From: a virus
Length of the DNA: 35,967 nt
Virus record (IMG/VR): IMGVR_UViG_3300029448_000156
Coordinates: 1 to 35,967 of that record
Strand: one strand, 5' to 3'
The notes beneath the pieces are model-generated. The model was not told the DNA's origin. It saw only the letters and a program-made list of their open reading frames with translations, and did no database searches. Positions 1 to 5,626 of the stretch are shown here, one piece after another; positions within the stretch are counted from its first letter, which is position 1, and each line of letters opens with the position of its first letter. A program made the position numbers and the translations under genes.

Positions 1-2
1 AA

Positions 3-101
3 GGTTTAATAATATATCCAATGATGTTTATATTTTTTATAAATGGCTTGATGTTTATTTGTTGGGCTTTTCAAAAGGAAATTGCCAAAGTTTTTAAATA
101 A
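3..101 (+). CDS. C-terminal fragment of a small hydrophobic protein (cut by left edge)
   Basis: The third plus frame is open from the left edge to a TAA at 99-101 and gives 32 residues. The fragment is strongly hydrophobic (IIYPMMFIFFINGLMFICWAF) and ends in a charged tail (QKEIAKVFK), which looks like the last membrane segment of a small membrane protein. The next gene starts 22 bases later on the same strand, so it may be the first gene of a plus-strand operon. A second plus frame is also open here but reads less like a protein. The start is outside the window and the function cannot be judged. Confidence 0.35.
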   Translation, partial: GLIIYPMMFIFFINGLMFICWAFQKEIAKVFK

Positions 102-123
102 TAATTAATTAAGGAATATAAAA

Positions 124-312
124 ATGAATTTTAGATTAATAAATGATATTACAGAGTATCAAGATTTAAAAAATCAATTAAATGTAATGAAAGATAATTT
201 ACATCTTTTTCAAGAAGATGAAGAATTTAATTTATGTTATCAGTTGATAAAATCTTCATTAACATTTTATAAAACTAAATATGAAAATAATGAAGGGACT
301 ATAAAAAAATGA
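124..312 (+). CDS. Small hypothetical protein, 62 aa
   Basis: The ATG is preceded by an AAGGA Shine-Dalgarno about 7 bases upstream. The protein is acidic to neutral, without Cys or membrane segments, and looks mostly helical (e.g. YQDLKNQLNVMKDNL). Its stop codon overlaps the start of the next gene in an ATGA junction, so the two are probably translationally coupled. I do not recognise the family. Confidence 0.6.
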   Translation: MNFRLINDITEYQDLKNQLNVMKDNLHLFQEDEEFNLCYQLIKSSLTFYKTKYENNEGTIKK

Positions 313-533
313 AAACTTATAATGGTCATAGAAGTAAAAACGCCTGGAATGTTTCACTACATTTAAACAATGATGAAGATTTATATGCAGAAATAAAAAA
401 AAGTTTAGAAAAAAATGGTTTGCAAAAAACTATTGATATGATTGTTTTTGCGCTTGAAGGAGTAAAAACTCCGGATGGATATATATATAATAAAAAATCT
501 ATTAAAGAAGCAATAGAAGGTATGGTTGAATGA
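309..533 (+). CDS. Conserved small phage protein (NGHRSKNAWNVSL type), 74 aa
   Basis: The N-terminal pattern NGHRSKNAWNVSLHLNND resembles a small family of unknown function recalled from many marine phages, with the pattern N-G-x2-S-x-N-A-W-N-V-x-L-W-x2-N-D. The middle is helical, and the C-terminus carries TPDG followed by a tyrosine-rich turn and a final helix, also as recalled for that family. It starts within the stop codon of the upstream gene. It ends in TGA at 531-533, exactly where an 8-bp tandem repeat begins, and a strong terminator follows. The family match is from memory; its function is unknown. Confidence 0.65.
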   Translation: MKTYNGHRSKNAWNVSLHLNNDEDLYAEIKKSLEKNGLQKTIDMIVFALEGVKTPDGYIYNKKSIKEAIEGMVE

Positions 534-566
534 TTATATGATTATATGATTATATGATTATATGAT
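532..566. repeat. 8-bp tandem repeat, four copies of GATTATAT
   Basis: Four perfect GATTATAT units run from 532 to 563, followed by GAT. The array starts inside the TGA stop of the upstream plus-strand gene and ends just before the terminator hairpin. A related, less perfect array begins on the stop codon of another plus-strand gene at 4803-4805. Confidence 0.85.
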
Positions 567-568
567 AG

Positions 569-604
569 AAAAAAGGGCGCTATGGTTAAGCGCCCTTTTT
601 TTTT
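569..604. terminator. Bidirectional intrinsic terminator
   Basis: Perfect arms AGGGCGCT (574-581) and AGCGCCCT (589-596) enclose a 7-base loop. An A-run at 569-574 and a T-run at 596-604 make the hairpin work in both directions. It sits between convergent genes (309-533 plus, 603-860 minus), and the minus gene's stop codon overlaps its T-run. It is the only textbook terminator seen in the window. Confidence 0.93.
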
Positions 605-860
605 AGTCTAATAAAACCATGTATTGCTCGGGAAAATGTTTTCTAAACCAGTCCAGGGCTTTATTATAATGTTTATAATTTCCGGTCATTTGGCAGCCGT
701 TTATAAAATCATAAACAGAAGCTGCAAATTGCGGCACCTGGGCAGGTTCACCAGAAAAAATATTTTTAATGGTTACCATTGACAAAGGTTTCTTTGAATA
801 GTCCAGGTCATCGAATGGTAATTTAATTTCTTTATTATTGTATGTAATAATGTTTGACAT
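603..860 (-). CDS. Conserved small phage protein, 85 aa
   Basis: The start is supported by the leader AACGAAAGG upstream of the ATG and by a sigma70-like promoter. The protein ends ALDWFRKHFPEQYMVLLD. This ending and the central VPQFAASVYDFI segment resemble a short phage protein family of unknown function that I recall only as a sequence pattern. No membrane segment or metal site is seen. The gene is monocistronic, with its own promoter upstream (896-926) and the bidirectional terminator at its 3' end. Confidence 0.7.
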   Translation of the reverse strand: MSNIITYNNKEIKLPFDDLDYSKKPLSMVTIKNIFSGEPAQVPQFAASVYDFINGCQMTGNYKHYNKALDWFRKHFPEQYMVLLD

Positions 861-895
861 TTTTTTCCTTTCGTTAAGTTATTATTATGTCACTT

Positions 896-926
896 ATTAT
901 AATATAATATAATAAGATAATGTCAA
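896..926 (-). promoter_or_regulatory. Sigma70-like promoter for the 603-860 gene
   Basis: Reading the minus strand, a perfect TTGACA -35 (926-921) is followed after 16 bases by TATTAT (904-899), or after 19 bases by TATAAT (901-896). The leader then carries AACGAAAGG before the ATG at 860. Confidence 0.65.
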
Positions 927-936
927 GCACTTTTTT

Positions 937-1089
937 TTAATTTTTTAGTTTTTCGAGTTCTATTCTAACTTCATCAGCTATTTGGTCGCAACCAACAAAA
1001 GATTCAATAGTTTCCTGGGCCACGTCAATACAATCATCAACGGCGCAATTATGCCAGAATTTCTCTTTTTGTTTTAACTTTATATTCAT
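937..1089 (-). CDS. Small hypothetical protein, 50 aa
   Basis: It begins MNIKLKQKEKFWHNCAVDDC and ends EVRIELEKLKN. The ATG overlaps the stop of the upstream gene (ATGA junction at 1089-1086), and an AAGG lies just upstream, so translational coupling is likely. It contains three Cys without a clear metal-binding pattern and is otherwise helical and acidic. The family is not recognised. The coupling and the in-frame coding region are the main evidence that it is real. Confidence 0.55.
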   Translation of the reverse strand: MNIKLKQKEKFWHNCAVDDCIDVAQETIESFVGCDQIADEVRIELEKLKN

Positions 1090-1340
1090 TTTAAGGCCTT
1101 GTTTTTATGGTTAGTATTATATATTGGGTAAAATTTACCACCTTTAACGTAATTGTGTAATGATGATAATATGTCATTATAGTATTTATCATCTTTATAT
1201 ATATCTAAATCTAAATCATGCATAAGATTTTCAATTACATACTTATATCCGTCTTTATCTAATTCCATATTATAAAAACCTTCATAATATTTTATATATC
1301 TTTTTACATCTGATATTTTAATTTTTAAATATTTACTCAT
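1086..1340 (-). CDS. Hypothetical protein, 84 aa
   Basis: The ATG is preceded by ACGAAAGGA and by a sigma70-like promoter at 1375-1403. The protein is rich in Tyr, Lys and Asp (for example IKYYEGFYNMELDKDGYKYV), probably soluble and helical, with no Cys. It is the first gene of a two-gene operon and its stop overlaps the start of the 50-aa gene. I do not recognise it. Confidence 0.65.
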   Translation of the reverse strand: MSKYLKIKISDVKRYIKYYEGFYNMELDKDGYKYVIENLMHDLDLDIYKDDKYYNDILSSLHNYVKGGKFYPIYNTNHKNKALK

Positions 1341-1374
1341 TTTTTTTCCTTTCGTTTTTGGTTAATATAATATG

Positions 1375-1403
1375 ATAATAAGATATGATAATATGATAAT
1401 CAA
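1375..1403 (-). promoter_or_regulatory. Sigma70-like promoter for the 1340-937 operon
   Basis: On the minus strand TTGATT (1403-1398) and TATTAT (1380-1375) are separated by 17 bases. The usual AACGAAAGG leader of this genome follows before the ATG at 1340. The sequence between them is an imperfect run of ATATGATA units. Confidence 0.6.
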
Positions 1404-1465
1404 GCTTTATTTAAAAAAGCTATGATTAAATAAATAACTACTAATATTTTCACTATGATTATCAT
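1400..1465 (-). CDS. Possible 21-aa hydrophobic peptide
   Basis: A short frame reads MIIIVKILVVIYLIIAFLNK plus Ala, essentially one membrane helix with a Lys near each end. Its ATG lies two bases after the stop of the 40-aa gene, and GGG lies 4-6 bases upstream. Its stop overlaps the -35 box of the next promoter. Reading frames this short arise easily by chance in A+T-rich DNA; position and composition are the only support. Confidence 0.25.
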   Translation of the reverse strand: MIIIVKILVVIYLIIAFLNKA

Positions 1466-1466
1466 G

Positions 1467-1589
1467 TTAACCCTGGTTTATTTTTTTAAAAAACTTTTCA
1501 CAATTTTTTAAATATGATTGAGTCAAGGTCCTATGGTCACAAGTAAAATAATTTAATAAATTATTGCGCTTCGATATGATTTTTTTCAT
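1467..1589 (-). CDS. Micro-gene, 40 aa, related to its upstream neighbour
   Basis: The product starts MKKIISKRNN, contains TLTQSYLKN and ends KKINQG. It is basic. An AAAGGA lies 9 bases before the ATG, and the ATG overlaps the stop of the 45-aa gene (ATGA). The start region GAATATATAAAATGAAAA is repeated at the start of the 45-aa gene, and the LTQSxLK motif is shared, so the pair looks like a tandem duplication. The function is unknown. Confidence 0.5.
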   Translation of the reverse strand: MKKIISKRNNLLNYFTCDHRTLTQSYLKNCEKFFKKINQG

Positions 1590-1723
1590 TTTATATATTC
1601 CTTTGTTAATCTCAAAAGTTTTAATTGTGATTGAGTCAAATTTTTATTTCCATTTAATCTTTTAAAACTATTTGGATTTAATAATTGATTATCTTTATTT
1701 CTATACATTAATATTTTTTTCAT
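1586..1723 (-). CDS. Micro-gene, 45 aa, related to its downstream neighbour
   Basis: The product starts MKKILMYRNK, contains NLTQSQLKLL and ends TKEYIK. Its ATG overlaps the stop of the Gp88-like gene, and its own stop overlaps the start of the 40-aa gene, giving a coupled three-gene run. Both micro-genes begin after the same AATATATAAAATGAAAA segment, which also encodes the C-terminal EYIK of the upstream gene in each case. There is no Cys or membrane segment and no recognised family. Confidence 0.5.
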   Translation of the reverse strand: MKKILMYRNKDNQLLNPNSFKRLNGNKNLTQSQLKLLRLTKEYIK

Positions 1724-2328
1724 TTTATATATTCTATGATTTGATTAATATTATTATGTTTGTAACAAATTAAACATTGTTTACATTTTGAAAAACAATT
1801 AATCTTTTTTTCTGTGAAATTTTTTGTTACATTGTTAAAAGTTTTATCAAAATATCGAGGCAATACTTCAATTGGTTTATCTAGTTGACTATTAGAAAAA
1901 ATTAAAATTAAGTTTTTTGGTTTATTGATTGTTTTAAAAACTTTGTTAATAATATCTTTTCTTTTAGTCCATAAAGTAAAAGTGCAATGTTCGTTTTTGT
2001 TAGTGATATTTATTAAATTAATTAAATGAGTATTATTAATTAATTCACCATGACTTGAAAATCTAAAAAATGCATCTAATATTGAAGGCAATAATTCATT
2101 TTGAATAATAACATTACTTAATAAATTACTGTTATGCTCCCATGAGGGAATACAATTTTTTCTCATTGTTTTCAACATATTGACCGAATAACAACTATTA
2201 CAAATTGAATTTTTGTTTTTATTTTGTTTAATGCAAAATGAATTACTCAAAGTATTTGTATTAATAGAGCGAATTTCTGCAAGTTTTCCAGATCCTTGAG
2301 AAATATTGATTCCAGTATAATTAACCAT
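1720..2328 (-). CDS. Gp88-like Cys-rich phage protein, 202 aa
   Basis: The sequence fits the phage gp88 family (Pfam 'Gene product 88') as I recall it: KLAEIRSINTNTLSNSFCI, ICNSCYSVNMLKTMRKNC, a central FRFSSHGELIN, then FTLWTKRKDI and LILIFSNSQLD, and a Cys cluster at the end (NCFSKCKQCLICY). The family role is unknown. The clustered Cys residues near both ends suggest a metal or Fe-S site, which is inference. The gene has its own promoter and AACGAAAGG leader and heads an operon with the two micro-genes. The length is about that of the family. Confidence 0.82.
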   Translation of the reverse strand: MVNYTGINISQGSGKLAEIRSINTNTLSNSFCIKQNKNKNSICNSCYSVNMLKTMRKNCIPSWEHNSNLLSNVIIQNELLPSILDAFFRFSSHGELINNTHLINLINITNKNEHCTFTLWTKRKDIINKVFKTINKPKNLILIFSNSQLDKPIEVLPRYFDKTFNNVTKNFTEKKINCFSKCKQCLICYKHNNINQIIEYIK

Positions 2329-2356
2329 TTTATTTTTACCTTTCGTTAGTTCTCTT

Positions 2357-2387
2357 ATAATATCCCATGTTATATAGGAGATGTCAA
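2357..2387 (-). promoter_or_regulatory. Probable promoter for the Gp88-like operon
   Basis: On the minus strand a perfect TTGACA (2387-2382) is followed by TATTAT (2362-2357). The 19-base spacing is longer than ideal. The AACGAAAGG leader then precedes the ATG at 2328. Apart from this promoter the 2329-2432 gap holds nothing I can identify. Confidence 0.5.
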
Positions 2388-2432
2388 TACATAAAATATT
2401 TTTTTTAAATGCCTGGAAACACCTGGCGAAAT

Positions 2433-2930
2433 TTACAAATTTTTAAGTAAAGCTTTAAACAGCTCCGATATAGATGAAGCGATCGTTTTTTGATTAAAAG
2501 ATATTGAAGCAAGAATCTCGAATCTTGGTTCAAGAATATGGTTGCTTGTGATATGATTGCGAATATGATTGTGAGTATGATTGTCAGTATGATTGCGAGT
2601 ATGATTGTCAGTATGATTGCGAATATGATTGCTCGAAATATGGTTCTGGACTCTGAGAAGTTTGAGTTCTCGTTGCTTGGTACACGAATGCAAGATAAAA
2701 ACTTTCCCTCCACATTTTTGTCGTTTTAAATGCCAATTAATTTGGAAGTTTGAAACTCCATAATTCTTGACTTGATTTGCTTTTAATTCTAACCAAAATT
2801 CCTTGCCTTCAATAAGACAGTTTACATCTGGAATGCCACGAATTGTGGCACTTTCAATTCTGCAAAAGTGCCACATTTTTTTTGGTTTTTGGAATAGGTT
2901 AATTTTACTCCAAAGTTGAGATTCATTCAT
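2433..2930 (-). CDS. VRR-NUC / PD-(D/E)XK-type nuclease with His-Asn repeat insert, 165 aa
   Basis: The N-terminal 90 residues fit a VRR-NUC-type nuclease of the restriction-endonuclease fold: Glu3, Gly-Ile-Pro-Asp at 32-35, Glu-Leu-Lys at 48-50 and Gln63 occupy the expected catalytic positions. Phage members of this family are thought to cut branched DNA. Residues about 96-131 are a run of Asn-His-Thr/Ile-x tetrapeptides encoded by 12-bp tandem repeats, followed by a C-terminal helix. Such a repeat is not part of the usual domain and looks like a later expansion or linker. The ATG overlaps the stop of the upstream gene (TAATG), making it the last gene of the 3707-2433 operon. Confidence 0.75.
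   Translation of the reverse strand: MNESQLWSKINLFQKPKKMWHFCRIESATIRGIPDVNCLIEGKEFWLELKANQVKNYGVSNFQINWHLKRQKCGGKVFILHSCTKQRELKLLRVQNHISSNHIRNHTDNHTRNHTDNHTHNHIRNHITSNHILEPRFEILASISFNQKTIASSISELFKALLKNL
2553..2632. repeat. 12-bp tandem repeat within the nuclease gene
   Basis: Six units of ATGATTGYSART lie head to tail at 2553-2624, followed by a partial seventh. On the minus strand the units encode Asn-His-Thr/Ile-x. Units alternate between two variants, so the array may have grown as 24-bp steps. All units keep the coding frame. Confidence 0.85.
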
Positions 2931-3142
2931 TACAGTTTTATGTTTGAATTTTCCTCAATAATTAACTCAAGTTCTTCGTCAGAATGAAGAAAAATATTTA
3001 AATCTCTCTTTAATTTTGAGGCATTTAAAATAATTTCTATTTTATTTTCAAAATTAGATTCTAGGAGTCGTATGTTATTTATATGAGCAAGAATATCTCC
3101 CTCTTCTTTACTTTTTTCGTCCCAAAAATATTTATCAGACAT
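2930..3142 (-). CDS. Hypothetical protein, 70 aa
   Basis: I chose the ATG at 3142 (MSDKYFWDEKSKEEGDIL) because GAAAGGAAG lies just upstream. A longer frame to 3205 runs through the neighbouring gene and lacks such a site. The protein is acidic and helical with no Cys (NNIRLLESNFENKIEIIL, then EELELIIEENSN). It overlaps the upstream gene by 8 bases and its stop overlaps the nuclease start (TAATG). The family is not recognised. Confidence 0.6.
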   Translation of the reverse strand: MSDKYFWDEKSKEEGDILAHINNIRLLESNFENKIEIILNASKLKRDLNIFLHSDEELELIIEENSNIKL

Positions 3143-3341
3143 TATTCTTCCTTTCTTTATATTGTTGATATCCTTTTTCTTCCAATTTATCCCATAATAC
3201 TCCAAATCGTATTAACCAAGAATACTGATATGGGTGTTTTATTTGGTTAGTTAGGTACATTTCATCTGCACTTAAAATTTCAGTAAATTTTTCTTTTTCA
3301 CACCATTTAATGTACAGTTTTGAGAGTAAATCTATTGTCAT
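3135..3341 (-). CDS. Hypothetical protein, 68 aa
   Basis: The start is well supported by GAGGAGG six bases before the ATG; this site is also the coding sequence of the last residues of the upstream protein. The sequence is Trp/Tyr-rich (LYIKWCEKEKF, HPYQYSWLIRFGVLWDKLEEKGY) and looks like a compact helical protein. It lies in the coupled 3707-2433 operon upstream of the nuclease. I cannot name a family. Confidence 0.65.
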   Translation of the reverse strand: MTIDLLSKLYIKWCEKEKFTEILSADEMYLTNQIKHPYQYSWLIRFGVLWDKLEEKGYQQYKERKNNV

Positions 3342-3342
3342 T

Positions 3343-3543
3343 TTATGCCTCCTCTATAAAAAGAAAACCACCACCATTACCCTCTTCATCTCGGCTAACA
3401 GATATTTTGATAGTTTCGTTACCTTTTTTCAGAATAAAAGTTGGAAAAGAATTGTCTTCATCCCCTTCTAATTTAAAACTCTTTATTGTAAATCCTTTTA
3501 ATGGACTATAATATTTGTTTACAAATTTTTCATATGATGTCAT
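3343..3543 (-). CDS. Conserved small phage protein (DEEGNGGGFLFIE ending), 66 aa
   Basis: The protein reads as a small beta-rich domain: TIKSFKLEGDEDNSFPTF, then TIKISVSRDEEGNGGGFLF. The C-terminal pattern 'S-x-D-E-E-G-N-G-x-G-F-L-x-I' is one I recall from small phage proteins of unknown role. Its ATG overlaps the stop of the upstream 55-aa gene, and GGGAG lies upstream. The C-terminal EEA codons double as the ribosome-binding site of the next gene. Confidence 0.65.
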   Translation of the reverse strand: MTSYEKFVNKYYSPLKGFTIKSFKLEGDEDNSFPTFILKKGNETIKISVSRDEEGNGGGFLFIEEA

Positions 3544-3707
3544 TTTTTTTCTCCCTTCATATCATCTAAATTATTTAAATAAAAATCTGCTAGATGGTTT
3601 AAAGTAATAATAGCCTCTTCATGAGCAACTTTATTCATTTGTAATTGACCCAGTAAATCTTCAAGGTCTTCAATAAGTGCTATATTGTCATTATATTGTA
3701 TCATCAT
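3540..3707 (-). CDS. Hypothetical protein, 55 aa
   Basis: A frame starting with two adjacent ATG codons (3707 or 3704) encodes a helical acidic protein (YNDNIALIEDLEDLLGQLQM, then HLADFYLNNLDDMKGEKK). AACGAAAGGA lies 4 bases before the first ATG and 7 before the second, so the second may be used. Its stop overlaps the next gene's start (ATGA). A good promoter lies at 3741-3768. It is the first gene of the 3707-2433 operon. The family is not recognised. Confidence 0.6.
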   Translation of the reverse strand: MMIQYNDNIALIEDLEDLLGQLQMNKVAHEEAIITLNHLADFYLNNLDDMKGEKK

Positions 3708-3740
3708 TTAATCCTTTCGTTATTTGTTAATGATATAACT

Positions 3741-3768
3741 ATATTATCAAACACAAAAAGCATGTCAA
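3741..3768 (-). promoter_or_regulatory. Sigma70-like promoter for the 3707-2433 operon
   Basis: On the minus strand TTGACA (3768-3763) is followed after 16 bases by TAATAT (3746-3741), then the AACGAAAGG leader. It is divergent from the plus-strand promoter at 3782-3810, with the -35 boxes only about 14 bases apart, so one regulator could control both. Confidence 0.65.
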
Positions 3769-3781
3769 TAAAAAAAACATC

Positions 3782-3810
3782 TTGACTCATGATTTATGGG
3801 AGGCTACTAT
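3782..3810 (+). promoter_or_regulatory. Sigma70-like promoter for the 3852-4805 operon
   Basis: TTGACT (3782-3787) and TACTAT (3805-3810) are separated by 17 bases. The leader carries AACGAAAGG (3835-3843) before the ATG at 3852. Confidence 0.68.
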
Positions 3811-3851
3811 CAACTGTAATATAATTTTAATTTTAACGAAAGGTAAATAAA

Positions 3852-4079
3852 ATGAGATTTATAGTATCAAAACAAAAAGATATGGTAGTCACCATAAATA
3901 GTGTTGATGACCAAACAAAATATAATGTAGAAACTTTTGTGATTTCTAATATGTCTGGAGATACAATTTTAGTAGCCACTGATTCATTAGATGAAGTAAT
4001 TACTTTTGTTAGAGAATATGACCTCCATGTAGAAACAGATAATTTAGAAGAAAAGGAAGTTGAGGGTTATAATGACTAA
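3852..4079 (+). CDS. Hypothetical protein, 75 aa
   Basis: It starts after the AACGAAAGG leader and heads a four-gene plus-strand operon. The sequence suggests a small alpha/beta protein: strands RFIVSKQKDMVVTI and NVETFVISNMSGDTILVAT, then a helix (LDEVITFVREY) and an acidic tail (EEKEVEGYND). There are no Cys or membrane segments. The last bases contain the GAGGG ribosome-binding site of the next gene, which overlaps by 8 bases. The family is unknown. Confidence 0.65.
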   Translation: MRFIVSKQKDMVVTINSVDDQTKYNVETFVISNMSGDTILVATDSLDEVITFVREYDLHVETDNLEEKEVEGYND

Positions 4080-4395
4080 AACAAAAGTACAATATTCCCA
4101 TTTTGAGGAATGCCTTTTTACAAATAAAGATTTAAAAACCAAATTAGCAATACCCATGTTTTGGGAAGACATTTCTTATGGAAATGATGTTTGTCCAAGT
4201 TTTGCTTATAAAGGATATCAAATTTGGATTGACCACCCAGATTTTGAGCAAAGAGAAAATGGATTAGATGTTAAAAGATTTCATGTAACACGAGAAAAAG
4301 ATTATGGAGAAATTGATGTTCCACTCCTTGAAACTGATAATTTTGATATGGTTAAAAAATTAATTCAAATGTTAAACAAACAACCAAGGGAGTAA
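4072..4395 (+). CDS. Hypothetical protein, 107 aa
   Basis: I chose the ATG at 4072 (MTKTKVQYSHFEECLF), 6 bases after GAGGG. An in-frame TTG at 4060 has no good site. The protein has a Trp/Tyr-rich middle (PMFWEDISYGNDVCPSFAY, then YQIWIDHPDFEQRE), a strand with FHVTREKDYGEIDV, and a final helix (DMVKKLIQMLNK). It looks like a compact alpha/beta domain. Conserved-looking His and Asp residues are present, but I cannot assign a catalytic site. It is the second gene of the operon. Confidence 0.65.
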   Translation: MTKTKVQYSHFEECLFTNKDLKTKLAIPMFWEDISYGNDVCPSFAYKGYQIWIDHPDFEQRENGLDVKRFHVTREKDYGEIDVPLLETDNFDMVKKLIQMLNKQPRE

Positions 4396-4399
4396 AAAA

Positions 4400-4699
4400 A
4401 TGGAAAAATGTTTTAAAGTTTTAAATGAGGAAGGCAAGACTATGACACCTTGTGGAAATTGGTGGTATGATGAGTGGAGTGATAAATTTAATTATGATGA
4501 AATCAAAAGGTTACTCTGTTACGAAAATTACCAAGATACATTTTATACTGATACTGTAAACAATGCCTTTAGTGCCTTAAAAAGTCAAGAAAAAGGTTAT
4601 TACTATATTGTAGAGTGTGAATCTGACGGCAGAGGAGATGTTGAACCCACTAACAAAACAACAAAATATTATTACAATGGAGAAAATAAAAATGAATAA
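4400..4699 (+). CDS. Hypothetical protein, 99 aa
   Basis: The ATG follows AAGGGAG by 8 bases. The sequence is aromatic and acidic (CGNWWYDEWSDKFNYDEIKR, LCYENYQDTFYTD) and ends KYYYNGENKNE, suggesting a small folded soluble protein. It is the third gene of the plus-strand operon and its last 8 bases overlap the next start. It is not recognised. Confidence 0.62.
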   Translation: MEKCFKVLNEEGKTMTPCGNWWYDEWSDKFNYDEIKRLLCYENYQDTFYTDTVNNAFSALKSQEKGYYYIVECESDGRGDVEPTNKTTKYYYNGENKNE

Positions 4700-4805
4700 A
4701 AAAATGAAAACTAAATTTATAAAAGAAGCAAAAAAAACTTTTGAAGACAAGAAAAAGAGGTCTATGAAAGTTGGAAATGTAAAAATAGATATAATCTCAA
4801 TATGA
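4692..4805 (+). CDS. Small basic protein, 37 aa
   Basis: The product starts MNKKMKTKFIKEAKKTFEDK and ends VKIDIISI. It is Lys-rich and helical. I chose the ATG at 4692 because GGAG lies 9 bases upstream; ATG codons further upstream in the same frame lie inside the 99-aa gene without a site. It overlaps the previous gene by 8 bases, as the other genes here do. The TGA stop is the first part of the GATTATAT-type repeat. Confidence 0.45.
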   Translation: MNKKMKTKFIKEAKKTFEDKKKRSMKVGNVKIDIISI

Positions 4806-4826
4806 TTATATGATTATGTGATTATG
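4804..4826. repeat. Second GATTATAT-type repeat array
   Basis: GATTATAT, GATTATGT and GATTATG follow one another directly. As at 532-566, the array begins inside the TGA stop codon of a plus-strand gene and lies between convergent genes. It overlaps the stop codon of the terminase small subunit gene. Confidence 0.7.
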
Positions 4827-5340
4827 GCTCAGACAAATCTTTTATTTTGTCTGGGCTTACATCTATGATTGAAGCAGAATCATTAATTTTTGTTTCTAAT
4901 TCATTTAACCTTTTTTCTAATTGATCCCTTGACATTCCCTCTAATGTTGAGTGTGTTATTTCTTTTTTATCTACAAACATTCCAGCCATTTGACCAGACC
5001 TAAATTCGGCATTTATAGCTCCAGTATATTGACCTTTAACTTCTGCACCATTTCGCAATCGTTCAAATGTTTTAAATCGTCTTAATTTATCTTTTTCGTA
5101 TTTTTCTGTCTCTTTTTGTAATTTTTTTTCTAAATATCTACAAACATGTGGATTTAAATCTGGATTTAACAACCTACTGGCGATTTCATATGGTTTACCA
5201 TTTTTAGATTTATATCCAGCTTGCTCTGCTGCATCTACTTTTTTGATTTGACCCCAATTTGCGACTAAAATATCTACAAATTTTCTTTGTTGGGCAGTTA
5301 ACTCAATAGTAGTTTTTAACGCATTTGGTTTTTTTCCCAT
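4822..5340 (-). CDS. terS: Terminase small subunit, 172 aa
   Basis: The N-terminal half fits the Terminase_2 small-subunit pattern: LTAQQRKFVDILVANWG, then KVDAAEQAGYKSKNGKPYEI with PDLNPHVCRYLEKKL, a helix-turn-helix DNA-binding region that recognises the packaging site. A basic coiled-coil-like segment follows (residues about 70-95), then MAGMFVDKKEITHSTLEGM typical of the oligomerising part, and a C-terminal LEKRLNELETKI helix. The length is normal for the family. It would bind phage DNA and bring in the large subunit, but no large-subunit gene is in the window. It stands alone between a convergent operon and a repeat-rich intergenic region. Confidence 0.85.
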   Translation of the reverse strand: MGKKPNALKTTIELTAQQRKFVDILVANWGQIKKVDAAEQAGYKSKNGKPYEIASRLLNPDLNPHVCRYLEKKLQKETEKYEKDKLRRFKTFERLRNGAEVKGQYTGAINAEFRSGQMAGMFVDKKEITHSTLEGMSRDQLEKRLNELETKINDSASIIDVSPDKIKDLSEP

Positions 5341-5441
5341 TTTTCTATTTTACTCTATATACATTACTTACAAAATAAAAAAAATAAAAAAAAATGCAAC
5401 ATTTCAGTAAAAATTTTATAAAATATGATTATTTTCCTGTT

Positions 5442-5594
5442 TTTTAGGAATTTTTCCTAAAACTTTCCTAAAACTTTTTGCAATATTTCCTTGTTTTCTG
5501 CTTGTTTTCCTGGTTTTCCTAAAATATTGCTCTATTTTACCTTTTACTTTTTTTTTTAATTTGTAAGGAACAGTATACTAGGATTTTAGGAAAA
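5442..5594. repeat. Cluster of direct and inverted TTTTCCTAAAA repeats in a 330-base intergenic region
   Basis: The gene-free stretch 5341-5672 is extremely A+T-rich. It contains TTTTAGGAA (5442-5450) facing TTCCTAAAA (5454-5462) as a near-perfect palindrome, TTTCCTAAAA (5464-5473), TTTTCCTAAAA (5514-5524) and inverted TTTTAGGAAAA (5584-5594). GCAATATTT (5480-5488) faces AAATATTGC (5522-5530). Iteron-like clusters of this kind can be replication origins, packaging sites or operator arrays. Its place directly upstream of the terminase small subunit makes a packaging site attractive, but the sequence does not decide. Confidence 0.75.
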
Positions 5595-5598
5595 TGTC

Positions 5599-5626
5599 TT
5601 GTATGCAAATATATTTATGATATGAT
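5599..5626 (+). promoter_or_regulatory. Weak promoter candidate for the 5673 membrane gene
   Basis: TTGTAT (5599-5604) and TATGAT (5621-5626) are 16 bases apart. The -10 is good and the -35 poor. Confidence 0.35.

Noticed and set aside
2553-2632. CRISPR-like array
   Set aside because: The units are 12 bp, contiguous and without spacers, and they keep a coding frame.
2405-2729. Long hydrophobic or Met/Ile-rich frames on both strands over the 12-bp repeats
   Set aside because: They are out-of-frame readings of the repeat array inside the nuclease gene. They have no ribosome-binding site, and the nuclease frame carries recognisable catalytic motifs.
4060-4071. TTG start for the 107-aa gene
   Set aside because: The downstream ATG at 4072 has GAGGG at proper spacing; the TTG has none.
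4827-4856. Perfect 11-bp hairpin (one G-U) at the end of terS as a terminator
   Set aside because: It lies inside the terS coding end and has no T-run in either direction, so an intrinsic terminator is not supported, although it may slow transcription from either side.
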